From: Flavobacterium sp. KACC 22763
Lineage (GTDB): Bacteria > Bacteroidota > Bacteroidia > Flavobacteriales > Flavobacteriaceae
Assembly: GCF_028736155.1 (NCBI RefSeq)
Contig: NZ_CP117879.1
Coordinates: 3,844,001 to 3,908,000 of the forward strand
DNA: 64,000 bases
Direction: 5' to 3'
The notes below the pieces were generated by a model, which searched no databases, was not told where the DNA came from, and worked only from the letters and a program-made list of their open reading frames with translations. Made by a program: the position numbers and the translations under genes. Each line of letters opens with the position of its first letter. Within the stretch, counting starts at the first letter, position 1. Shown here piece after piece: positions 45,451 through 52,191 of this stretch.

Positions 45451-45495
45451 AAGTGGTCCCACCTGGGCTCGAACCAGGGACCACCTGATTATGAG
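45451..45495 (-). repeat. Left attachment site: 45-bp tRNA 3'-end duplicate
   Basis: Identical over 45 bp to 59476-59520, the anticodon-to-3' half of the tRNA-CAT gene. The 5' half of a tRNA is missing here; the sequence past 45495 reads ACCGAGG rather than TCAGGTG. It is the displaced 3' fragment expected at the far end of an integrated element. Confidence 0.9.
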
Positions 45496-45540
45496 ACCGA
45501 GGCTTTTAATTTTCTTTCTTTTTCTTTTTATTTCTTATAA

Positions 45541-45548
45541 CTGAAACA
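45541..45548 (-). repeat. Inverted TGTTTCAG motif near the left end
   Basis: CTGAAACA, the reverse complement of the repeat unit inside the island-end repeats. It lies 46 bp inside the left attachment site. A third integrase-site candidate. Confidence 0.35.
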
Positions 45549-45607
45549 CTACAAATTAGCTAAAACTCTGTTTTCTTTTATTTATATATTATTTCATATT
45601 ATAGATT

Positions 45608-45631
45608 AAATGTTTCAGATATGTTTCAGAC
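45608..45631 (+). repeat. 24-bp island-end repeat, left copy
   Basis: Identical over 24 bp to 59406-59429. It contains two direct units ATGTTTCAGA separated by T. It lies 113 bp inside the left attachment repeat. This is the layout of arm-type recombinase-binding sites. Confidence 0.8.
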
Positions 45632-45657
45632 CACTTTGCAAGTTTTCTTTTTCTTGC

Positions 45658-45685
45658 AAGGATGTAAAACTTGCAAAACATGTAA
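45658..45685 (+). repeat. 28-bp island motif, left copy
   Basis: Matches the reverse complement of 57604-57631 in 25 of 28 positions (GGATGTAA...TGCAAAACATGTAA). The second copy lies in the integrase upstream region. Confidence 0.75.
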
Positions 45686-45699
45686 TTTCCTGTGTTATT

Positions 45700-46344
45700 C
45701 TAGCTTTTATTTATTGCTTCAATTACTTCTTTATCTTTAAAGATAGTTTCAAATAACTTTTTCATTGCTTCTGGCATGTAAGTTTTAAAATCACCCGCAC
45801 CAAATGCTACATTTCCACCTAACTTTTCTTTTCCTTCAAAAAATTTGTACTTTAACAAAACTCCTTCTTTATCATAAACATAAAGGTTTATCTTAGAGTA
45901 TAAGAATTGAATCATGTAACCATCTGTATTTAATTGATCAAATACTAAAAGAATCTTTTTATCTCCTGTTTGGCTTAGCAACTCTGTTTTTACTGTTTTT
46001 TCGTCATCTTCCCATTTAGTCGAAAGGCTTGTAGCTTTTATATCATACCTCTTTAATGAATTGATTATACTATTTGACAGATCATTCATAAAGCTTTCTG
46101 TGCTTTCTGTGCTTATTGGATAAGCTATACCAACATTACTTCTCATGTAACCAACAAAATCTGGTTTTCTAGAGCCATCTATGACAGCCTCTCTATGGTC
46201 TAAAAGAGCGAAGTCTATTTTTTGTGTTTTAACATCAAACAAATCTAATTTAAGGTCATTATATTTTACTTTTCTTCCTACTACACAACTTGTTAGTAGA
46301 ATACAGATAAATACAGCTAATACTGCTTTTTTTATTTTTTTCAT
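45700..46344 (-). CDS. Lipoprotein of unknown function (island cargo)
   Basis: A 214-residue lipoprotein. The lipobox Cys20 is in LLTSCVVGRK. The mature domain is mixed alpha/beta with several predicted strands (for example KKILLVFDQLNTDGYMIQFLY). I do not recognise the family. It lies just inside the left end of the island with two further envelope-type genes upstream on this strand. Confidence 0.75.
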   Translation of the reverse strand: MKKIKKAVLAVFICILLTSCVVGRKVKYNDLKLDLFDVKTQKIDFALLDHREAVIDGSRKPDFVGYMRSNVGIAYPISTESTESFMNDLSNSIINSLKRYDIKATSLSTKWEDDEKTVKTELLSQTGDKKILLVFDQLNTDGYMIQFLYSKINLYVYDKEGVLLKYKFFEGKEKLGGNVAFGAGDFKTYMPEAMKKLFETIFKDKEVIEAINKS

Positions 46345-46442
46345 TATTATTAAGTTTGAATTCTATACTATATAAATATTATTAAGATTTAGTTTACCAG
46401 TCTATACAGAGCATCTATAGAAAGAAGAGCACTGTTAGTAAA

Positions 46443-46889
46443 TCAATTTTTATTTAAGAATGTTGCACCGTATTGTGTTAAATACGTTTCCAAATCACTA
46501 TTCTGGAAAACTGTTTTTACTCCGACTATATTTCCGTTTTTCTCATCATAAATAATTGAAAACAACCCCATGTCTGATTTTGGTCTTTTTTCCAAAGTAT
46601 GATTTACTATGTCTGTAGAAAAGACCATATTGTATAAACCTGCATTATCATAAAATGTCTTATCAAATCTGATTAAATAACTATTATTTAATTGTATGTC
46701 AATATCAGTAATAAGAAGTTTTCCATTCTCAACATCAAAATAGAAGCTGATATTTTCCTTTGCGATACTCCTATCAGGCTTCAATCTAAAACTGACATCA
46801 ATTTTTGTACTCCTTTGTGCATTCATTATACTGCAAATACTAACCAAAATAAAGCACAACAACCTGTTTAATCTTTTTTTACAATACAT
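46443..46889 (-). CDS. Secreted protein of unknown function (island cargo)
   Basis: A 148-residue protein with a basic N-terminus and a signal peptide (about 8-24, ending near MNAQ). The mature part is beta-rich (SFRLKPDRSIAKENISFYFD). The family is not recognised. It probably forms an operon with its neighbours on the minus strand. Confidence 0.65.
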   Translation of the reverse strand: MYCKKRLNRLLCFILVSICSIMNAQRSTKIDVSFRLKPDRSIAKENISFYFDVENGKLLITDIDIQLNNSYLIRFDKTFYDNAGLYNMVFSTDIVNHTLEKRPKSDMGLFSIIYDEKNGNIVGVKTVFQNSDLETYLTQYGATFLNKN

Positions 46890-46906
46890 AATTTTTGTTC
46901 TTCACA

Positions 46907-47167
46907 TTAAAATTTGATACTATTTTCATCTCTTTCTTTATCACTACTCCGTTGAAATGTAACATCCTCGTCTATAATACAACTATCACAAGAAAATCTC
47001 CCCCAACTAATATTATTCCATATTATTTCATAAACAATATAGAATACCATCAGTATTAAGAAAATAATCAATCCATTTACAATACCTGTAAAGGATGTAA
47101 TAAGAACTATCGCAAATATTTTAAACAGAACATCCCTAACTTTTTTTCTTTGTTTTGTTTCTATCAT
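46907..47167 (-). CDS. Small membrane protein (island cargo)
   Basis: An 86-residue protein with two adjacent membrane helices (about 13-30 and 32-50), then a cytoplasmic or periplasmic tail with a CDSC pair. It is the first gene after the shared promoter region with the XRE regulator and leads the cargo operon of three genes on this strand. Function unknown. Confidence 0.65.
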   Translation of the reverse strand: MIETKQRKKVRDVLFKIFAIVLITSFTGIVNGLIIFLILMVFYIVYEIIWNNISWGRFSCDSCIIDEDVTFQRSSDKERDENSIKF

Positions 47168-47194
47168 AGAATAATAAGATTTAATTAATAGTTA

Positions 47195-47202
47195 CAAATA
47201 TA
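47195..47202 (-). promoter_or_regulatory. -7 promoter element of the left cargo operon
   Basis: The minus strand reads TATATTTG, a full consensus match, 28 bp upstream of the ATG at 47167. Confidence 0.6.
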
Positions 47203-47207
47203 GATAG

Positions 47208-47221
47208 TATCAAATTTGATA
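47208..47221. promoter_or_regulatory. Putative XRE operator TATCAAATTTGATA
   Basis: A perfect 14-bp palindrome immediately upstream of the -7 element of the left operon and between it and the divergent XRE gene. A second half-site TATCAAAT lies near 47232-47239. The position suits repression of the cargo operon by the XRE protein. Inference. Confidence 0.5.
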
Positions 47222-47271
47222 ACAATAAATTTATCAAATATCACAACTTTTGATTACATAATAATTAAAGG

Positions 47272-47505
47272 TTGAATAAAAAGGATTTTCAAATAGCATT
47301 AGGTAATAGAATAAGACAGTTGAGAGAAGAAAGAAATATTTCTCAAACTGAATTAGGACTCTTGTGTAATATTGAAAGGACTAATATGAACAGAATTGAA
47401 GCAGGAAATACAAATCCTTCAAGCTACTTACTCTATATAATTTCTGAAAAACTACAGGTAAAAGCATCTGAATTACTAAATTTTAATTTAACTTCAGAAA
47501 AATAA
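47272..47505 (+). CDS. XRE-family transcriptional regulator
   Basis: A 77-residue protein, essentially one helix-turn-helix domain: RIRQLREERNISQTELGLLCNIERTNMNRIEAGNTNPSSYLL. It starts with TTG, preceded by AAAGG; a stop codon lies two codons upstream. Divergent from the cargo operon, with an operator-like palindrome between them. It is the likely local repressor of the left cargo genes. Confidence 0.85.
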   Translation: MNKKDFQIALGNRIRQLREERNISQTELGLLCNIERTNMNRIEAGNTNPSSYLLYIISEKLQVKASELLNFNLTSEK

Positions 47506-47620
47506 AAGCTATTAATACTAATCAGCAACTTCATTATAGCTTAAAATTCAATGGAGTATTCTAAAGATTTAAGCACGTACACCTATTCAAAACTTCGAAA
47601 GTATAAGAAGCAAAAAAAAA

Positions 47621-48055
47621 TTAAAGACTTCCATCTTCGGTAAAACTAAAAAAACTTGATCTACTAATTATAATATGATCCAGTAAAGTAATTTCTAACA
47701 AATCGCAAGAATCCTTTAACCTCCTGGTAATTCTTCTATCTGCCTCACTTGGTTTAAGATTTCCACTTGGATGATTATGCGCTAAAATTATTCCTGAAGC
47801 ATTACATTTTAAAGCAATACCTAAAATGATTCTAATATCAACTACAGTTCCTGAGCTACCACCTTTTGATAGACTATAAATCCCTAATACGTTATTCATT
47901 CTATTTAGCAAAATAACTTTACACTCTTCTTGAAAGTCTATAATATCTAAATTCCATTGAGATAATATAAAATCAAAAGTTTGTCTACAATTATTTAAAG
48001 CGATTTTTTTCGGTTGATTAGTTGAGTAACTAACATTTATTTCTGCTATTTCCAT
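47621..48055 (-). CDS. RadC/JAB-domain protein
   Basis: A 144-residue JAB-fold protein of the RadC type. The metal site is AHNHPSGNLKPSEAD (His93, His95, Asp106) with an upstream Glu in FQEECKVI (about 43-44). RadC-like proteins are common in mobile elements, where their role remains uncertain; a part in DNA processing or antirestriction is often proposed. It forms a pair with the gene upstream. Confidence 0.9.
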   Translation of the reverse strand: MEIAEINVSYSTNQPKKIALNNCRQTFDFILSQWNLDIIDFQEECKVILLNRMNNVLGIYSLSKGGSSGTVVDIRIILGIALKCNASGIILAHNHPSGNLKPSEADRRITRRLKDSCDLLEITLLDHIIISRSSFFSFTEDGSL

Positions 48056-48125
48056 AAGTAATTTTTAAAAAGAAAACCTACTTAGTACTGAAATGAAATT
48101 CAATATAAAGTAGGTTAATCCATTC

Positions 48126-48518
48126 TTAAGCGTGTTCTAATTCAAATTTTCCATTCTTAGAAAATACATCTTGATTAGATCCAAAACTGCCAAAGGGTTC
48201 ATGTCCTCTGTTTAACCCTATTTCTTCTTGTTTATAAACATATCGATGAGACATCATAATAACTTCTCCCGATTCTTTATTTACATACTCGTAAGGATCA
48301 CATTCTTCTTTTATGATTTGTCCCTGCATTTGAGTTCCAATAAGAGCTTTACAAGTAGCTTCATCAAAAGTCGCAGGAATAAAAGCTTTTTTTGCTGTGG
48401 CATAGAAATTTCCTGTAACCTTACTTTGGATCATTTCAATTCCGCCTTGAGCTTCTAAAACAAAGAATATTTTTCCTTCTTCAGTTTGTCTTTCTTTAAA
48501 ATTAATAATCGTTACCAT
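48126..48518 (-). CDS. Island protein of unknown function, next to RadC
   Basis: A 130-residue acidic soluble protein (MVTIINFKERQTEEGKIFFVLEAQGG). No signal peptide is present. The order with the RadC-type gene recurs, as I recall, in Bacteroidota mobile elements, which suggests a shared role, but I do not know one. Confidence 0.6.
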   Translation of the reverse strand: MVTIINFKERQTEEGKIFFVLEAQGGIEMIQSKVTGNFYATAKKAFIPATFDEATCKALIGTQMQGQIIKEECDPYEYVNKESGEVIMMSHRYVYKQEEIGLNRGHEPFGSFGSNQDVFSKNGKFELEHA

Positions 48519-48624
48519 TTTTTTTGAGTTTTTGAATTGATCTTTGCTAAATAGATATTTAAAGATTGCTTAAAGATTTCAGCTATCACCTTGAATTTTG
48601 TGCAAACTCCTTATTTATTTAGCA

Positions 48625-48639
48625 CAATGATTATCATTG
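48625..48639. promoter_or_regulatory. 15-bp palindrome CAATGATTATCATTG
   Basis: CAATGAT-T-ATCATTG is a perfect inverted repeat with a one-base centre. Its core AATGATTATCATT differs by one base from the core of the E. coli Fur box. It sits in a larger stem. Function is not established. Confidence 0.4.
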
Positions 48640-48950
48640 CTCCAAATAAGTGAGGGTTTTTAAGATAGTTGTCTAAGAAAGTTTTAAAAATTATCATATT
48701 CAAACTATATCGAATAGAATAATTAACAAACAATTGCAGTAATTGAAATAATAATCATTGACAAAAATTATTCATTTTTTGCTCACAATTAAGTCTGAAA
48801 TTTCATCGAATTATTTACTACAGGCGTAAAGAAGTTACATTCAAATAAAAATGGGCGGGGTTACTCTCATTAATAAGTAAGGGTGGAGCTTTGTAGAAGG
48901 AAGTTTGGACTCTTGATTTTTTTTTCAGAAAAAAATTACCAAAAAAAATA

Positions 48951-48958
48951 TATCTTTA
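48951..48958 (+). promoter_or_regulatory. Possible -7 element of the helicase gene
   Basis: TATCTTTA, one mismatch from TAnnTTTG, lies 42 bp before the ATG at 49001. No -33 element at consensus spacing was seen. Confidence 0.3.
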
Positions 48959-49000
48959 TCAATACCAATTATAAACACTTTTTAATCTTAATAATTATAT

Positions 49001-51520
49001 ATGAATATTTTTAAGAAAATAAATGAGCAAAAGCAAAAGGACATAGAACTTCCTATTGACCCAAATGAATTATTTTATAGTCTCAAAAAGGAAAAAGAAT
49101 ATTCATATCTAAGAGGTATTCAAGAAGAAGCACTAACAATCTGGCATAGTAAAAGAAATAACAATAATCTTTTATTAAAAATGAATACAGGTGCTGGTAA
49201 AACACTTGTAGGGTTATTAATTTTATACTCCAAAATGATTGAAACAAAAAAAAGATCAATCTTTTTATGCGCTGATAAACAATTAGTAAACCAAGTTTTT
49301 GAGCAATCCAAAAAATATAATATACCTACATGTTGCATAGGAAATGATAATGAGTTTCCTGAAGATTTTTTAAACAACAAATCCATCTTAATTACAACAG
49401 TTCATAAATTATTTAATGGTAAAAATATTTTTGACAAATATAAAATTGAAGTTGAATCAATTGTAATAGACGATGCTCATAAGTGTATCGAAAAAGTCCA
49501 AGAGTCTTTTACCATTAAAATACCTAGAGAGCACAAAATGTACGAAGCATTGCTCAATCTTTTTTCTGCTGAATTAAAAAGACAAGCTCCTGGTTCTTAT
49601 GAAGCAATTAAAACTGAGCAACCGGATTACTATATGAAACTACCTTTTTGGAGTTGGATTGATAATAAAGAATCCGTTATTAAAATCTTTTCAAATTATT
49701 TAGGAGAATTAGATACATTACTTTTTAAATGGGATTTATTTCACAATAATTATAACCAATATGAATTATACATTAAAGGGTCACAAATTGAAATTTCACC
49801 AATTAAATGCTTTACGCAAAATATTATTACATATTCAAATGCGAAATATAAATATGCTCTATCTGCCACATTTGAAAATGATTCTGACCTCTTATACGAT
49901 TTGGATTTCTCTTTAGATGCTATAAACAATCCTATAGAACCTAAAGACAGAAAAGATTATGGACAAAGATTAATTCTGACTCCGCAAAGATATTTTCAAG
50001 GGTTTGGTGTTGATAACATAAAAGAAATTGTAGATCACCATTTAAAAAATAGTGAGAATGTACTAGTATTAGTTCCATCTTACAGAGAAGCAAGATTATG
50101 GGAAGATATTGGAGCTACAATTATCAATGAAAATATTGAGAATGAAATTGATAATCTTAAAAATTCAAAAGGAAATTTTGTTGTCTTAGCAAATCGATAT
50201 GATGGTATAGATTTAGGAGGAGATTCATGTAATGTCTTAATTATTCATGAACACCCAAAATATAAATTTATTAAGGATAGATATTATGAAACAATTCTAC
50301 ATAAAACTAACACTAATATTATAGCCCAAACTATCGAACAAGGATTAGGTAGAACGGTTAGATCTGGAAATGATTATAGCGTCATTTATCTTCTTGGCAA
50401 AAATATATTAAGATTTTTAAGATATAAAGAGAATTTCAAATATCTAAATAAACACACAAGGAAGCAAATAGAAATCGGACTAGATTTATTAACACAAGGT
50501 AAGGAAGAAGAAGAGCTTACCAGTGAGCAATTTAATGATTTAATATGCGAAACTGCAGATTACTGTCTTTCACAAGATGATCATTGGCTTGTGACCTACC
50601 AAAACTTCATGAATGAAACAGAAAATGACAATTTAGATTTGAATAGAGAAGAAATATTAGAAATAAAAGATTTAGAAAAGAAAGCCATTTTAGAGTTTAT
50701 TAATGGGAAAATTCAAAAATCACTAGATCTAATTCAAAAAATATTGAATAAAAACATTTCTTCTCCAGAAAGAGCGATTTATACAACACTATACTCTAAT
50801 ATAGCATATTTAATAGACAAGAATCTATCTAACGATATGATTATTAAAGCTCGAGATTTCTCTCGACATACTTTTGATCCTTTCCTATCGCAAGAATTTG
50901 CTAAAAAACAATTAAAATTTGACAACCAAATTTCAAAATCATTAAAATATTTACAATCTTTTTCAACTTTAAATGATGCAATTCATTCTATTAATGAAAC
51001 CATAAATGACTTAAGATTTGATCCTAATAACCCATCAGAAAAATTTGAAGCGGCAATTAAGTCCCTTGGAAAAATTTTAGGTTTTACGTCTTTCAGGCCT
51101 GAAAAAGAAAAAAATGAAGGCTGTGATAATTTATGGTTAATGGAAAACAACACATGTTTAATTATGGAGTCAAAGTCCGAAAAATTACATCAAAATTTGA
51201 TTTGCAAGGATAATATTGGACAAATAATGAATTCAATAAATTGGTTCAATGAAAAGTATCTGAATGACAATATAATATATTACGGAGTTACAGTACAATA
51301 CAATAAAAGAAAAGAAAGAGATGTAGTCCTAAACGAAAGATTACGATCTATAGATAATACAAGTTTAGAGAAGATAAAAAGTTCTTTATTAAAATTTACA
51401 GATTTTCTATCAAAAAATCAATTAAATAATTTATCAGAACAACAGATCAAAGCTGAATTTAATTCATACAACTTTCTTAGCGAACAATTTGTGTCTACAT
51501 ACTTAACAAAGATAATTTAA
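49001..51520 (+). CDS. SF2 helicase fused to a PD-(D/E)xK-like nuclease domain
   Basis: An 839-residue protein. Helicase motifs: Walker A MNTGAGKT (61-68), motif II DDAH (157-160), motif III SAT (about 288-290) and motif VI QGLGRTVR (447-454), giving a complete SF2 helicase. The second RecA domain ends near 490. The C-terminal part (about 685-790) has the core of a restriction-endonuclease fold: a Glu-containing helix, Asp709 in GCDNLW, then Glu723 and Lys725 in MESKSE, spaced as in PD-(D/E)xK nucleases. The two-domain layout is that of DNA-unwinding nucleases. It is the first gene of the candidate defence cassette. Substrate and trigger are unknown. Confidence 0.85.
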   Translation: MNIFKKINEQKQKDIELPIDPNELFYSLKKEKEYSYLRGIQEEALTIWHSKRNNNNLLLKMNTGAGKTLVGLLILYSKMIETKKRSIFLCADKQLVNQVFEQSKKYNIPTCCIGNDNEFPEDFLNNKSILITTVHKLFNGKNIFDKYKIEVESIVIDDAHKCIEKVQESFTIKIPREHKMYEALLNLFSAELKRQAPGSYEAIKTEQPDYYMKLPFWSWIDNKESVIKIFSNYLGELDTLLFKWDLFHNNYNQYELYIKGSQIEISPIKCFTQNIITYSNAKYKYALSATFENDSDLLYDLDFSLDAINNPIEPKDRKDYGQRLILTPQRYFQGFGVDNIKEIVDHHLKNSENVLVLVPSYREARLWEDIGATIINENIENEIDNLKNSKGNFVVLANRYDGIDLGGDSCNVLIIHEHPKYKFIKDRYYETILHKTNTNIIAQTIEQGLGRTVRSGNDYSVIYLLGKNILRFLRYKENFKYLNKHTRKQIEIGLDLLTQGKEEEELTSEQFNDLICETADYCLSQDDHWLVTYQNFMNETENDNLDLNREEILEIKDLEKKAILEFINGKIQKSLDLIQKILNKNISSPERAIYTTLYSNIAYLIDKNLSNDMIIKARDFSRHTFDPFLSQEFAKKQLKFDNQISKSLKYLQSFSTLNDAIHSINETINDLRFDPNNPSEKFEAAIKSLGKILGFTSFRPEKEKNEGCDNLWLMENNTCLIMESKSEKLHQNLICKDNIGQIMNSINWFNEKYLNDNIIYYGVTVQYNKRKERDVVLNERLRSIDNTSLEKIKSSLLKFTDFLSKNQLNNLSEQQIKAEFNSYNFLSEQFVSTYLTKII

Positions 51521-51604
51521 CAACATAACTCTTCAATTATTTCGACAAATCCAATAATATATCTAAAACAATCAACTATAGAACAACAAAACAAATACAT
51601 AACT

Positions 51605-51616
51605 CTATTTAAATAG
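51605..51616. promoter_or_regulatory. Putative operator palindrome CTATTTAAATAG
   Basis: A perfect 12-bp palindrome ending 8 bp before the -7 element of the Panacea operon, so it overlaps the promoter spacer. Placement fits autoregulation by an antitoxin. Inference. Confidence 0.4.
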
Positions 51617-51624
51617 ATTTTATA

Positions 51625-51632
51625 TACTTTTG
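51625..51632 (+). promoter_or_regulatory. -7 promoter element of the Panacea operon
   Basis: TACTTTTG, a full consensus match, 23 bp before the ATG at 51656. The Panacea/619-residue pair can therefore be transcribed separately from the helicase. Confidence 0.6.
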
Positions 51633-51655
51633 TAAAAAAGCAATTTATTATAATT

Positions 51656-52186
51656 ATGAGCAAGGACATTAAAATAGAAGCTTTCGAATATCTTTTATCA
51701 CGGTTAATTGATTGGAAAAACCAATATTCAAATAATAATGATCTTGGCATTTTAAAAGTTTTAAAACTTACTTTTTTTGTATCAGCTGCTGGAACGGATC
51801 AAAATTCTAAAGAAACATTACTAGATGATATTTTTAACAATTTTGTAGCAATGCCATATGGACATGTAGAAAGTGATGTATATAAATATATAAAAAATGG
51901 ATTACTATCTAATGTCTCAATAAATAACAACACTTCAAAACTGTCTGAATCGTTTAATATATTAAACTATGATAGTAATGTGAGAAATAAAATAGACAAG
52001 TCAGTACAGTTGTTAAAGGAAATAAATCCTGAATTAATAAACCTCTCCTCTTTTGATTTAGTTGACCTGAGTCATTCATGGTATTCTTGGCAAAAATATT
52101 TTAATGAAGCTAAATCTAAAGGAAAATTAAGCACTGTTATACCCGTTGATGAAATTAAGAAAGAAGATAAAATTTATCAAATTTAA
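51656..52186 (+). CDS. Panacea-domain (SocA/GepA-type, DUF4065-like) protein
   Basis: A 176-residue protein. The Panacea pattern appears in order: a hydrophobic helix ILKVLKLTFFVSAAG, FVAMPYGHVESDVYKYIKN (with the conserved AMPYGPV-like turn at about 65-71), then the C-terminal helix pair SSFDLVDLSHSWYSWQKYF. In experimentally studied systems Panacea proteins are antitoxins encoded next to varied toxins. The N-terminal and C-terminal extensions are short. It directly precedes the 619-residue membrane protein (5-bp gap), fitting an antitoxin-then-toxin order. Function by family only. Confidence 0.8.
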   Translation: MSKDIKIEAFEYLLSRLIDWKNQYSNNNDLGILKVLKLTFFVSAAGTDQNSKETLLDDIFNNFVAMPYGHVESDVYKYIKNGLLSNVSINNNTSKLSESFNILNYDSNVRNKIDKSVQLLKEINPELINLSSFDLVDLSHSWYSWQKYFNEAKSKGKLSTVIPVDEIKKEDKIYQI

Positions 52187-52191
52187 GAAAA

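Larger units (their letters stand above)
45295..45699. other. 405-bp region spanning the left island boundary
   Basis: It contains the duplicated tRNA terminator (about 45408-45440), the 45-bp left attachment repeat (45451-45495), a 24-bp arm-type repeat copy (45608-45631) and the 28-bp motif 45658-45685. Sequence to the left of 45451 is host; to the right of 45495 is island. No protein-coding gene is supported. Confidence 0.7.
48519..49000. other. 482-bp AT-rich region before the defence-like cassette
   Basis: No coding frame was supported. The striking part is a hairpin at about 48609-48651, containing the 15-bp palindrome CAATGATTATCATTG (48625-48639) inside CTTATTT...AAATAAG arms. A locally G-rich stretch follows at 48852-48912 (GGGCGGGG and GGGTGGAG). 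The region could hold a replication origin, an operator or an RNA. Confidence 0.5.

Noticed and set aside
45443..45520. A second complete tRNA gene at the left boundary
   Set aside because: Only the 3' half is present. The sequence beyond 45495 does not pair with the acceptor or D-arm, so it is an attachment-site remnant.
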